Source: Diplolepis rosae (Eukaryota > Arthropoda > Insecta > Hymenoptera > Diplolepididae). From it: a stretch of DNA of 64,000 nucleotides. The notes under the pieces are model-generated. The model saw only the letters and a list, made by a program, of their open reading frames with translations. It did no database searches and was not told the origin of the DNA. The position numbers were made by a program, and so were the translations under genes. Shown piece by piece: positions 1-11,175 of this stretch; positions within the stretch are counted from its first letter, which is position 1; every line of letters starts with the position of its first letter. The DNA is taken from NCBI GenBank assembly GCA_030998225.1, contig JAPYXD010000696.1, positions 310,001-374,000 of the forward strand. Direction: 5' to 3'.

Positions 1-310
1 ACACACGCACACCAACCAGGTGGTTGGTGTGCGTGTGTTGGTTCCACCCAAACGAACCCCGCGTCGGTCTCCAGGAAGTCCCCGACGCCCAAATCAGGGT
101 TACAAACCAGGATGCCGGCCCTCCTTGATGCATCCTGATACCAAGACGATTTATCGGACCACTTTTACTGTTCACTAATGAGCAGCACATCAGCCCCCCT
201 CTCCCTGGCAGTCTGCATCAGGAGGTCCTGGGCATCCTTCCCCCTTCCGAGATTGAGCTGCAGGAACTTCAATTCCTGCCTCTCAACCTCCGAAGCTCTT
301 CAAGGAAGAC
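1..310 (-). pseudogene. R1-type non-LTR retrotransposon ORF2, N-terminal endonuclease fragment
   Basis: Reading the minus strand from about 310 down to 1 gives the start of an endonuclease/reverse-transcriptase ORF. It begins near LKFLQLNLGRGKDAQDLL, followed by a region rich in R, A and D and then DVLLISEQ, as in the apurinic-type endonucleases of R1/LOA elements. An in-frame TAA at 165-167 follows SEQ, so the copy is dead. The frame overlaps the end of ORF1 (stop at 269-271), the usual arrangement in this clade. The reverse transcriptase part lies outside the window or is lost. Clade assignment is by motif recognition; the exact family was not tested. Confidence 0.7.
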
Positions 311-697
311 CGGGCAGGAGCAGCTCCCTGACATATGGGAGACATCTTTGTCGCCCCTGTCTCCGCATGACAGGCACCTTGGTGGCGCCTTACAAGTCCT
401 GGCCAAGTGTCCCGTGGCGCCGCATCTCCAACAGGCGTTTTTCCTGTCGTGGTTGCTGCAGCCCCGGGACCTGTGGCCGTACCCAAGGCACCTGAAGCAG
501 CGGGCGACTTCCACGTGCTCGCGAATGCGGCACTCTACTTACCCGATCCTCAACTTACCTAGCTGAGGCAGACGCGCGGCGTCTGCCTCAGCTAGACGGA
601 TCACTGCTGTCTTCACCCCACCAAAGCGGGTGAAGAGCCTGCAGGACCCCTCAAAAGCTGTTCTGCCCAATGCCAAGCACAGGGCAGACAAAATTTC
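269..697 (-). pseudogene. R1-type ORF1 (gag-like) C-terminal part with CCHC zinc knuckles
   Basis: The frame ending at 269-271 encodes three cysteine/histidine knuckles in a row: CFRCLGYGHRSRGC, CWRCGATGHLARTC and a third starting CLSCGDRGD. This is the nucleic-acid-binding C-terminus of ORF1 in R1/Jockey-like elements, which packages element RNA. Upstream the same frame continues as recognisable ORF1 sequence (EEILSALCLALGRTAFEG near 620-680), interrupted by a TAA at 539-541 and a further stop near 697. It is a decayed 5' fragment joined in order to the ORF2 start, so it is one element copy on the minus strand. Confidence 0.7.
559..595. repeat. Perfect 17-bp inverted repeat with 3-bp loop inside ORF1
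   Basis: CTAGCTGAGGCAGACGC at 559-575 and its exact reverse complement at 579-595 are separated by GCG. Both arms lie in the ORF1 reading frame (LAEADAARLPQL). Confidence 0.8.
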
Positions 698-1484
698 TTC
701 TTTTTCAACGGTTCAACGGTCGTTTGCGCCCTTTCCCCGACCGCCAGGTCGAGCTCCTCTTCCAAAGTGATCACCCCCCTCCCCCAAAAAAAACAACCCC
801 ATTACAATTAATAACCTAAATTATTAATATCAGTGTTACGCAATAAACTTAAAAGAATGAGTGATAACGTGAGCACCCACAGTCATAAGCAACTGAAGTT
901 AGCGCGTAAATTTCAAATCTTTTTTGTGGTATTATGTGTAATATAAGAGGACTAAAAGTATATTGATCACTTCGGAAGAGGAGTTGCGCACAATTATGAC
1001 TGAAATTCGCTTGGTAAGTTCGTTTAATCATTTAATTTTCATGGCTACCGTTTTGTCAATGTAAAATTTTAAATGCTAACTTATGTATAGAGACACAAAT
1101 AATATTTTAATTTTCAAGACCTTGAAATTGAACTTATTCAATTTTGACAGCTCTTACTGCCAATTCATAAAATATTAATATTGTTTCAATTAAAAGTTCT
1201 TTAATTTTGCATTTTTTACTTTAAACAATTGAAATTGATATGAAATGGTTAGGTTTGGGTTGTCTAACTTTAGAAAATTAAATTTGCATATTTGAATGGC
1301 TTGAAATTTGATCTCAGATATTTATTATTCATTTTCTTATATGTTGAACCACGAAATTTAATAACATTGCAAAATAAAATTTTTATCGAAATATTGATTT
1401 CAAAAAACTCATGTGAATATTATTTGTCTCGAATTCTACAAAGTTGAAGACATGTTTATTATTTTTGTTATTACATTTTTACAG
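698..1484. other. AT-rich sequence without recognised gene
   Basis: A pyrimidine-rich patch near 765-800 is followed by AT-rich DNA with no ORF that resembles a known family. It ends in a good 3' splice-site-like sequence (ttacatttttacag, AG at 1483-1484). Confidence 0.4.
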
Positions 1485-2306
1485 ACTCTTGGAGTAAACT
1501 TTGGAAGAACGTATAATAAAGCTTCATAAATATGGTTTGACCCTGCAACCACAGATCATCCTAATCGAAACACTAAAAAAATCTTCAATATATGCCTATA
1601 TTAACGGCCACATGTGTCGAATGGTAAACTTCATGGGAGCTGTCGACTTTTACTTCAAAGCATTCTACGCATTGGTTGCAAAATATCCACACGGAGAGAA
1701 ATAACTGGTGCCATGCACTCGAAAGAGACCAGTGTTTGGCAATTGTGGCTGTTCAAATAGTTGAACTTATAAACTCAAGTAATAAATGCTCAAAATTCAT
1801 GCGAGCTGCGCACAGTAATCTACAAAGACAAAATACTGTGTATTCATATAAAAATGATGTGATATTACAACATTTACTCCTCATTCGATGGGCTAGATGG
1901 GCCAAAGGTGCCAAACGCTTGTTTTTCATCTGCGGCGCACGTGAAACTCAAGCGTTGAACTTCTTAGGTTTTTTATATGAAGAAATTCTAGTATAAGACA
2001 TACGCCTTGGGAACGCTTGAGATTCGCGTGCGCCGCACGTGAAGCTGAAGCGTTTGGAACATGAAGAAAGCCATGCAGCATATACTCAGCGTTCATGTGT
2101 TCGAGCTCCGAGTCGCTAGTGCTATACGCACGAATACTTACCATAATAGGTAGAGCATGAACGTTGTCTAGTGTCAAAAACTTGAATTTGCGTGTTACAC
2201 AATCGTTATTCGATATGTGTGTAATACTTTGTGAGTTCCATATGCATGGCACCAGTTATTTCTTTCCGTGCAGCTGATTGCAAAATTATTTGTCATTTTC
2301 TTCAAA
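1485..2306 (+). other. Possible exon interrupted by a MITE
   Basis: After the acceptor-like AG at 1484, an open frame runs through 1501-1684 (LEERIIKLHKYG at its start). The MITE insertion then cuts it. Beyond the MITE the original sequence resumes at 2287 and reaches a GTAAGT donor-like site at 2307-2312. A second donor-like GTAAGC lies near 2417. Together these suggest exons lying upstream of the zinc-finger frame that starts at 2515. No homology to a named protein was recognised; the gene model is inference from splice-like signals only. Confidence 0.2.
1685..2277. mobile_element. MITE with ~30-bp terminal inverted repeats and 9-bp target duplication
   Basis: GAAATAACTGGTGCCATGCA at the left end (about 1696-1715) is matched in inverted orientation near 2242-2262. 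The repeats extend outward with a few mismatches to about 1685 and 2277. The element is flanked by TTGCAAAAT on both sides (1676-1684 and 2278-2286). A 9-bp duplication fits Mutator-like (MULE) elements. Inside, a second inverted pair containing CAAACGCTT and GCGGCGCACGTGAA lies at about 1911-1958 and 2011-2058, so the element is a nested foldback. It has no coding capacity. Confidence 0.7.
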
Positions 2307-3061
2307 AGTAAGTGATTGAAGTGAAGAATCCGGATTCAGTAACCCATGAATTGTTTCCTCGTATGATCTCTATTTGGCTAGACTTAGAAGCGGTGTGTAT
2401 CGAAAATAGTTTTGAGGTAAGCGAAACTGATTTATATATATGTATATTGAAGGAGCATTGCGATCAAAAACTACTTTCTTTAACTTGCGTTTGAATAAAG
2501 ATACCTGATATAGAATGTTTACTAAGTGCAGCATATGTTTAAAACTCGTCGTTTCTAGACAAATTGTAATGCATATGAAATTTTTGCATAATGTTACTTC
2601 AGTTGGAAATTACAAGCGCGTCTCAGATGAGTGTGATCGGATCTTCTCCAATAAAAAATGTATGCGAAAACACCTATGCACAGCACATGTAAATATGATT
2701 TCTGCTGTGAATGCGTCTGCTGAAGCAAACGATACAAATTCTCTTTACAGGATATAATGAACCTTATGATTCCAGTCATTTACTAAATCATTCTGAGACA
2801 GATGACATACTGTCGAACGAAAATAACGTATTTGAAGTAATATTTTCAGAAGAGTCTAAATTGCAAGCGAAAGCTTTATAGCTTATATCACCTTTCTATG
2901 CCGACCCACCAATTTCAAGAATACAGGTTCAGAGAATAATCTCTTTATTTGAGCCATTTTCAAAAAGTGAATATTTGAATAATATTAAAGAAGTGCTAAA
3001 GAAGAATATTAAGGCCATGGATCAACCGGTTCACGTGACCAAATTCGTAGGTTAATCGAAC

Positions 3062-4062
3062 CATGTAAGATAACTTTTTTTGTTTCTAATATATCTACTT
3101 GAAAATTCGAAGGACGTAATAAAAGGCGGGGAGGATCGTCTGTTAACTTCGTTTCACTAAAAATTTTGCAAAAATTTTATTTTTTAGAAAATAAAACTGG
3201 GAGTTATCGGCAATTACAGCTCTGTAACGCCATTTCCACAGGAAATGGAATATCGACCTGAAATTTTGGAACGTGAATACGAAAGTACTAAGGCAGGTTT
3301 CTTGGGTGTCGAATATCGAAATAAATACAAAAATTATTTTATGTAATTGATAACATTACCACAAAAAATCTAGAATTTTTTGAAGCGCCACCTATGCATA
3401 GTGTCGCACTGTAGGTGCTAAATTCAAAAGCGGGCACTGATTGTCGGTAAGAATGATAATCAACAGGTAAACTAAAATGAACGATTCGTAAACCTCGTTG
3501 ATGTAACTCGCATTTGTAACAATGAATGAATATCACGATAACATTTATTAATTCAAATGATGAAATACCTGTAAAATGCGAACGAAAAATCACGAAATAT
3601 CTACATTATCACTGTCAATCTTGGAGCTCCCCTTTTTATCGACAGTGCTGTTAGGTGGCACAAACTTTACTTCTGTTCTCGTCCGCAATACAGAGGACAG
3701 AGGTAACTATATAGACAGGTGATGTACGAGGTTATGTGCGTCGGTATTTCTGTAGGAATTATAAAACTTTTTTTCATTATACATTCAACGCTTTTGTCAC
3801 GACTTTTCATTCCTACTTTCTAGTCATTTCCCAAAATATCCCCGCTTTTATCCAACTTGGAATTTTAAATGTGGGCAAAAAATCGATACGCATGGAACTC
3901 AATTCATCAGCTGATGTGGTTGATCCATGGCCTTAAATGAATATTTCAAAAGTGCGAAATAGATGAGGATAAACATGTCATTATTAATAAACTGGAAACA
4001 TATCAAAGCGTTTTCAGTTATGTAAATATAGAGTTTAACAGATTAAAAGTATTGGAAAAGGT
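3062..4062. other. Decayed interior of transposase copy 1, no clear ORF
   Basis: This interval lies between the N-terminal and later blocks of the copy. No frame longer than about 65 codons looks coding. It may contain intron or inserted DNA. Confidence 0.3.
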
Positions 4063-4065
4063 TGG

Positions 4066-4290
4066 ATGTTTCGATACTGTTCCCCAGTGATGGCTTCGTT
4101 CGGTTTCAACAGCTCATAATAAATAACATAGGCGTCTTCGAAGGTTTTTGGCCTTTCTTTTCGCGAACGGTCGTCAACATCGAAATCACCGTCTCTGAAG
4201 CAACGGAACCAATCACGGCACGTTGTTTCACTCAGAGCAGCATCTCCTAAACTTTTTGGAGCTCTCGATGCGCTTTAGACGCCATTTTAT
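4066..4290 (-). pseudogene. mariner transposase remnant with internal deletion
   Basis: On the minus strand, ETTCRDWFRCFRDGDFDVDD followed by RPKTFEDA is the end of the N-terminal helix-turn-helix region of a mariner transposase. It is joined directly to YVIYYELLKPNEAITG, which in intact mariners (compare the copy at 40.35 kb) lies well inside the catalytic domain. The first catalytic Asp and the segment around it are deleted at the join. It interrupts transposase copy 1. Confidence 0.7.
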
Positions 4291-5257
4291 TTGAATTGAA
4301 AGAAGAAAATGAACACTTCCCGCAAATTACGATCATTTGGCATAAAATCAGACATTTCCACACAACCAAAAGTATATGACACCAAAACAAAATCACTAAT
4401 GTGTCAAATCGGTTTGTTTACCACATGCCTAAGCTTAGTTGATGACGTTCTCATGCTGGTGTTTACAATATGTGTTTACGGAATTTATATTATTTTTCCA
4501 TGTATTCCTCCCGAATTTAGAACTAAATTAGATAACATATTTTTGGTCCCACTTTATGATGCTGATGATGTCGCAAATATCGATAAAAAACGATTTATGG
4601 TAAACTCATTTCCGATCTTATTGAATTAAACTCTGAAGGTATAGAAATATATGTGAATGTCAGACGATGCCGGGAGTGTTTTAAAGTTGTTTCAATTCTT
4701 GAAGACAGTCTTGCTTTAAATGATATGCTATGATTTGTGAAAGCTTTGTCAGCAAAGTATTTATGCAGATTTTGTGAAGCAAAATAATCAACTACGCAGC
4801 AGATATCTAAACTAATAATCTAAAAACGACAGGCTTAAAAGAGTCGCGTGTTTCAATGATCTTTATGACTTTTTTGTGATCGAAAATTATAGCGTAGATA
4901 TTGTCCACGATTTATTAAAGGGCACATGACGCTATGAAGTAAAATATGCCTTGGCCCAGTTCATATTTGAAAAAAAATATGTGTCTTTAAATGTGCTTCA
5001 TTGGCGAATAAAATGATATAATTTTGAAGAAAATGATCCACTTTTGTTTACACACAGTAGCTTTAAATCAATGACCTCAAAACTGCCGGCTTCTGTAATA
5101 ATGTCTTTTGTTCCCAATGCTCCTTTAATTTTCGGCGATATTATTGCAGATAATCAAGATAAACACTGGAAATTGTTCAAATTGTTACGAAAAATATTAA
5201 TATTATCACTAAAAACACTATGATGTACGCTTCCAATCTTATGCTATTCTTGACCCG

Positions 5258-6777
5258 ATTGAAACTAGAGGTGTGCAAAAAGATTTTATTCGATTTTCGA
5301 TCCGATATTGGCCTCCGTTGAATGTCGAATATTTGACGTTCGAAGCGCCTCTATCGAATGTCGGATACATTCGAAGCGCACTTCTTCAGATATTAAACAT
5401 TCTATCAGCGCAGGATGTAGTTTGCAATTTTTAATCAGACATTACAACAATATACATACATTGTATAATTGTATTTTCATTTTTTATCTTCATAGACAAA
5501 ACAATTTATTTCTTTGTCTTATGCGACGCATTTTGAGACTACAGTCCATCAATTAAAAAAGTAAGTCAGTTGGATTTGTTAATTAAAATTTAACAAATTT
5601 TAAATATTTGTTTATAGGAATATGTATTGTATAATAACACACATGTGAAAAAAATGTTACGACGGCCGGTTCATGGTATTTCGAGGTCTTTAAATGAGCC
5701 TTGAATTATGATATGGTAATGAATTGGCTCAATCAGTTTTTTCTATTGTTTTTCGAATATTTCATAACGTTAAGTTGGCAAAACACATATTTAAAAAAAA
5801 TTAAAAAATGTTACGACTTCCAGTCCATGATATTTTGAAAGCCCTAATTGAGCCTTAAATTATGGTATGTACAATAACTTTTTTAACGTCTGTCATGATG
5901 TGTAGTGCCAACTTAACGTTACACTTACGTTTTAATAGAGTTCATTCAAATGTTCGAAATTAAATTTCTATAATTTAGTGTACAGTTGTAAGGTGTACAA
6001 TTTTATTGTGCTTAAAAAATTATTAATGAAATTATGATCAGTAGGGTTTTCTCTTCTATCGTACAGAGTTTTATTGTGTACCATATAGTTTATTTAAATT
6101 TCCAAAATTCAAATTATTATGTCTTGTTTCAGTTGTAGAGTTTTATGGTGTAGGATTAACTTTGGTGAATTGGTCAAAAATATTGAATTTGTTAAATATA
6201 TATAATTATGTATAGTCCCCGTGCGTATAATTATTTGTCTCGAGTTTTCATGTATATAGAATTTAATTTTGTAGTTATTTCATTAAAAACAAATTACGTG
6301 GCCTGATTCTTCAAACAATTTTAATATACATTCCTTTAAATGATATGTATAAATCACATAAAACAAAAACAAATTTTTTCGACTCATATGATAAACTAAT
6401 AATAATAACTTGAAAAATTCATTTACACATTATTTTAAATTTAATATTATATTAATATTTAATAAAATGGGTAATTATATATTTTTGAAAAATTAGTTAA
6501 AATTATATAACATTAATGTGTCAAATGAAAATAATTAATTGAATTAATAGTTTTCTATTCCTCAAATATGACGATATAAAATAAAACTACAATTATTCAA
6601 TATATGTATATTGTGCAATGTCTGATTAAAAATTGCAAACTACATCCTGCGCCGGTCAAATGTTAAAAATCCGACGTTCGATAGAGGCGCTTCGGATGTC
6701 AAATATTCCCCATTCCACGGAGGCCAATATCGGATCGAAAATCGAATCAAATCTTTTTGCGCACCTCTAGTTTCAAT
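5258..6777. mobile_element. ~1.5-kb element or inverted duplication with ~190-bp inverted arms
   Basis: The left arm (about 5258-5460) and right arm (about 6598-6777) are inverted copies with about 85-90 percent identity by eye. They share TAGAGGTGTGCAAAAAGAT at the outside and TGTCTGATTAAAAATTGCAA inside. TAGAGGTG resembles hAT termini. However, the 8 bp outside it are ATTGAAAC on the left and GTTTCAAT on the right: inverted rather than direct copies. The symmetry therefore extends past the presumed transposon end. The AT-rich spacer has no convincing gene; the ORFs in the arms (5308-5556, 6640-6879) look incidental. Confidence 0.55.
5646..5872 (+). repeat. Direct repeat of about 75 bp, two units
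   Basis: AAAAAAATGTTACGAC followed by a conserved block with CATGATATTTTGAAAG-like and GAGCCTT-AATTATG segments occurs at about 5646-5725 and again at about 5802-5872, in the spacer of the inverted-arm structure. Confidence 0.5.
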
Positions 6778-7009
6778 GTATTTGAAAGGAAGTTTGATTA
6801 GCTTAATACATAGATAAGTATAAAATTTTATATTCCAAGTTTTCCAATATAAGCACCGAAAAGATCGAATTGCTGACAAATCAAGAAATTCTGCCTTATG
6901 AGAATTTAGACTTCAAATTCTCAGAGTATTTAGTCTTCAACCAGGTGTTAAAGAAATGTACAGAAACTACAAAAGTGTATAAAAACATTTCAATGTTATT
7001 CAATGTTCA

Positions 7010-7830
7010 TCTGTATTCCGTGGTGGGATTTGGGGTCTACTAAATGCAAGGAGGCTTTCAGCCTGGTCTTTCCTAAGCCGAAGGCCTAGTTCTCCCTTAG
7101 CCCTCACGCCACCTACCATATTTTCCTAGTATTTTTGAAGCTCAACTTAAACCCATTGTTCCCCCACCATTTTAAACGAGCTCTATGCCAAACCCACCGT
7201 TGGCTCGGGGCCTTACAAAGGTTACCCTGAGCCATTTTCAGACAGTTGATCCGCTTTTTCGTTTCTATAGATCGTAGCGTAACCTGCGACTCAAACCAAA
7301 GTCAGGTTTTTGCTACGTCCCAGGTTGTCCAGGACTGTTCTACAGCTCCAGGCAAGTCTAGAGGTATATCAGAATTTTCAAAGTTCCTGCCTGTTAGATC
7401 CGATTACTCAAAAGTACCTTCGTAATTTATATGGATAGGCACTTCTGTCCTACGTCATGACCATTTCTGGACATAATTTTGAAAGGGAGTTTAGTACGCC
7501 TGGACCCCCATTTCCCTACCGCATTCAGGCGCCTGATGGTAAGTGCCGCTTCCGCCATCACTGATAAATATAGGGGTTCTTCACACAGGAAAGCCCAAAA
7601 GCCCTTGTTGGCGTGGTTCTCAGAGCCCCAGTGATCCCTCTGAAAATCAGGGCTTATATGTTTTTCATATCCCCCCTAACCGTCTTTTGTTGAGTTCTGA
7701 CCCAACATTTAATGGCTGCGCGTAAGTATGTAGGCTTGATTTACTACCATGATTTTTTCTCTGGATTCACCAAGAGTTTAGCACCCTTACACTATCTTCG
7801 AACAATCTCCAAAACTGTCGGAGTTAGAAG
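7010..7830. other. GC-richer block, unclassified repeat
   Basis: Composition changes sharply from AT-rich to mixed near 7015 and back near 7830. The block contains CCTAAGCCGAAGGCCTAG and, near 7520-7545, GCATTCAGGCGCCTGATGG. The minus-strand reading CTTACCATCAGGCGCCTG resembles 3' ends of some insect LINEs, but I cannot assign it. No ORF over 60 codons looks real. Confidence 0.3.
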
Positions 7831-7859
7831 AAACAGGAATCCCAGTTAGATCCTGTTCA

Positions 7860-7895
7860 CAATAATGTACGATAATGTACAATAATGTACTAGGA
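7860..7895. repeat. Short tandem repeat AATGTACR(A)TAATGTAC
   Basis: Three imperfect copies of an approximately 11-bp unit containing AATGTAC sit back to back just after the GC-richer block. Confidence 0.6.
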
Positions 7896-7899
7896 TCAG

Positions 7900-9315
7900 A
7901 AAGATGCCATCCGCTTCTGATGATTTAAATGGTTTGAATGATTCGATACGAACGCCCTTGAGGGATCCTAGACCATGTGTCCAAAGTCTACAATGTGGAC
8001 TAATTTGGAAGTGGAAGATGAACAAATTATAAATGGTTACGTAATTGTTATTATTTCTTGAAATTTGTCCAACTGCTTTATTGGCACACGTTATTATTCT
8101 GCATATACTCGGCTAATTTGATGACTGTTCTTTAATGTCGGATTATCTCGAAATACGCAATGGAGCTTCTGGTAATGCTAACTCATACAAATATAATAGA
8201 AGATTGGGAAATTCAATTCGCGTGGTCAAATTTCACTAATTTCAGTCTAGTCTAATTTGTATCCGTTACCATAACGACATTTATAAAGTTTCCTAATGAA
8301 TGATTTTCAATTCTTTTCAATTCGTTCTTTCCGTCTGGGAAAATCCATCTTAGTGACTTCACAAAAAGACATGGTGAAAAATTAATCATCTTACGTAGAT
8401 CTAAAGGAAAACTAGGTCTATAGATATTTGGATGTAATCGTATAAATTGTTGAGTAAAAGGTATTCTTGGTCTAATGGGTGTTGCTGTCTCTTTTGCAAT
8501 GAGTGAACACACTTTTTCCAAAAAAGTTAGAGCAATGAATATGCTCGAATTGAAAAAAGCATACCTAGACTAATGTCATTTCGGCCGGACTGGTAATCTG
8601 CACCGAATCCGTTTGAAAGATAAAAAAACCGCTAAAATTCCCGCTTCCGCGCCCCACGTTTAAATCCCGCGAAATTTCGCGGGAAAGCCGTGCATCTGTC
8701 AGCACTGCAGTTGACACAGCCTCCTTGTTATTTTATACTCTACAGAGGCTACAGAAACATAAAAAACATGGAAACTTTATAACCATGTTTCCCTATCATT
8801 GGTCCTATTTTATATCACTTACCAAATTCTGGTAGTCAGTTTTCTTATTCTTTGGAATAACTTTAAGACGAAGATATAATAGTACAAACCTGAAGGAATT
8901 AACAGTCAATATGAGAAAAAATGTCGTCCATGTACTGTTTAAGGCAGCTCGTTCGTGGTTTCCTGCTCAAAAAGTCGATCTGCTATCGTACATAACCTGT
9001 GGTGTCGCTACGTTACTACCCATAATACAGCTACCGAGCAATTTTCTTTTGCACGTGGAGATGTATAAATCGTGCCGTTACTCATTTCTTAATTAATTAT
9101 TTTGACTAACTTCACTAAATTGACTTCACATCAATCAGAATGCTTATGCTCAAGATATATATATATATATCTTTTTTCAAAAAATATCACAGATGTGAGC
9201 AATAATAACTTATCAATTTCAAAAATGTTTAAAATTTGATATGGAATGCCGTAAATATCACACTGATTGAAATATTCACACAATTTGTTTTGTTTCTCAT
9301 TACTGAAATACGATT
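7900..9315. other. Intergenic or decayed repeat, no recognised gene
   Basis: Two open frames (8252-8521 minus and 8911-9096 plus) have no recognisable motifs and no neighbours that support them. The only notable site is the palindrome at 8665-8684. A short (AT)n tract lies at about 9158-9171. Confidence 0.35.
8665..8684. promoter_or_regulatory. 20-bp perfect palindrome, E2F-like half sites
   Basis: TCCCGCGAAATTTCGCGGGA is its own reverse complement. Each half reads TTTCGCGGGA, one base from the E2F consensus TTTSSCGC. It sits in a small GC-richer patch (about 8625-8720) within AT-rich DNA. A regulatory role is inference from the symmetry and the E2F resemblance. Confidence 0.35.
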
Positions 9316-9319
9316 TTAG

Positions 9320-11020
9320 TTAATTACTATTGTCAACAGCACCAAACCTAATAGTTTTCTCAAATTCTAAAGAATGCATCATTTTGCACATTATTAACGT
9401 GTGTTTGGTGGTAATAGCTTTAAATAAATTTTTCGTACAAGTAGTCGACTGTGCAGTACATTTTAACGAACGATGATTAGATTCGAAGCGCGTACCCCAG
9501 AAATTAATGATCGGGCCATTGTTAATTAAAATTCGTGGATAATGCACAAGCAAGTGAAATTTGGGTTTAAGTTTTCCGTAAAGTTTTTGATATAATCCAT
9601 TCTGATCTTGTATTAATCTCTTCAATATTTTTGCATCTGCAAGAATTACGCGTGTGGATGGTGAAATATCTATAATTCGTCGAAAATAGCCATATAATTT
9701 CCAATGTATATCATCCTCGGGTATCAAGTCTCCTACAATTAATTCAAAGTATCTTGCGAACGATAACATCTCTGACGCGGACATCTTTAATGTTAAGTTG
9801 TTTAATACTCGGTTCATAGTAATTTGTGGCGGCTTGTTCGATGTTGGGCCCAAATAAAAATTCTCAATTCTCATATTCAGTCTCCAAAATAAAATATTGC
9901 TTAACGAAAACAAACGCGTGTATAAGAGAACTCATAATATACATACATATTCCCTCGAGGACATCGTGCATCAAATCTACTGTTATATTTTCTGTTGAAT
10001 GAAAGCCATTGACTTTGTTGAACACACATTGCTCTTTAATCCCACTTTTAAAAATGTCTGCCTCTTGTGCATCTTCTTCGTAATAGTACGGTGTTCTTAA
10101 TTTTCAATCGTCTTCTACGCACATTTCGGAGGATTCTTTTGAAGTTGCCTTACAAATTCTACAAAAGTAGTTTGCTCTAAATGATGCAACGAAACCAAGT
10201 ATTTCATTTAAACCTAAATTGTCTCCCAAAACTAACAATAATTGAAATTTAACACGTTTTGTGACACTGTCTAAATTTATTAGAATCCCTTCAGCGTTTA
10301 AAAAATTCAAATCTTGGAATAGTTTTTGAAAAAACCTTTCATCACCACTTGTTTTTTATCTTCTGAACGTGCAAGAGTACAAAAAAGAATACTTTTTAAT
10401 CGCGAAGCTATGTGTGGTGGGAGACAAGCAATTGTTGCATAGACAGCTGCAAATTTATTAGTTCCAGCGTGACTACCTAACGGGTTTCCCACCTCTAGAT
10501 CGTCGATAAAGATGTACAATGGAAAAATAATATCGTTTATAAACTGCTGAGAGTAATTCTTTTTCCATAAATCAGCTTGAATAATATTGGTGATAATGTG
10601 CGATTCTTCACTTACTTTTTTTATATACTGCATTATTTGACGGTACAATCCAGGGATTTCCAGAAAAAGCTTTAGGCTCTCACCCAACGGAATGTAAACA
10701 CCGTACAGATTCACTGGTATGAATCACGTTTCATTATTATTATTGAAACATTTTTCTACTTCCTTCAATGAAAAATCTGTTATTTTTTAATTTTGCAATA
10801 TAGTTAAGATATCTCTTTTCAACGATGGTATATACACTTTGCGCAAGAAATCATGTATAAAATCATTTACAATGTCGACTATTTTTCTAGGTAAGTTTGG
10901 ATCAGCATACAGTGACAGACTAAATGTTAAAACATCAGTTATTATTAAAACGTAATCCATCTTGAAATAATATATTACGTTATTATGCTCTACTTTATAT
11001 ATTATAATAGTATTCAACAC
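9320..11020 (-). pseudogene. Decayed C2H2-finger transposase-like gene (copy 2)
   Basis: Minus-strand blocks run in order: LYADPNLPRKIV (within 10787-11020); IFIDDLEVGNPLGSHAGTNK (10307-10714); LGDNLGLNEILGF with a following CRICK zinc-type motif (10104-10310); VDLMHDVLEGI (about 9950); and a C-terminal frame (9320-9913) with YGKLKPKFHLLVHYP and FESNHRSLK. The order and motifs match the multicopy animal family also seen in copy 1. Breaks between frames at about 10307, 10104 and 9913 show decay, though the first may be an intron. The N-terminal fingers are not seen here and may have been lost before the adjoining mariner. The function (DNA transposition) is inferred from the family's multicopy nature. 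Confidence 0.6.
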
Positions 11021-11175
11021 ACTTTTAAATTACTTTGAGCATAAAGACAGTTTACTTGATCCTAAAAAAGAATACAGTATAATTAACTATGAACACAAAC
11101 GCAGTTTAACAATAAATAAAACATAGTTAAAAGAATAAATCTATAATACCCGCTTCAAATACCTCTGACGACACA

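Larger units (their letters stand above)
2515..5225 (+). pseudogene. Decayed C2H2-finger transposase-like gene (copy 1)
   Basis: The frame at 2515-2757 starts MFTKCSICLKLVVSRQ and contains a C-x2-C-x12-H-x4-H finger and a degenerate second finger. Near 2880-3060 another frame reads FYADPPISRIQVQRI. Near 4525-4630 there is FLVPLYDADDVANIDKK. Near 4860-5220 a frame with one stop carries VDIVHDLLKG and KHWKLFKLLRK. These blocks occur in the same order as in the minus-strand copy at 9.3-11.0 kb (LYADPNLPRKIV, VDLMHDVLEG, IHWKLYGYFRR). The protein belongs to a multicopy animal family with N-terminal C2H2 fingers and a VD-MHD-LEG motif; calling it a transposase is inference. Multiple stops and frameshifts plus an inserted mariner remnant show it is dead. 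Its 3' end is cut off at the inverted-repeat structure beginning at 5258. Confidence 0.55.
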
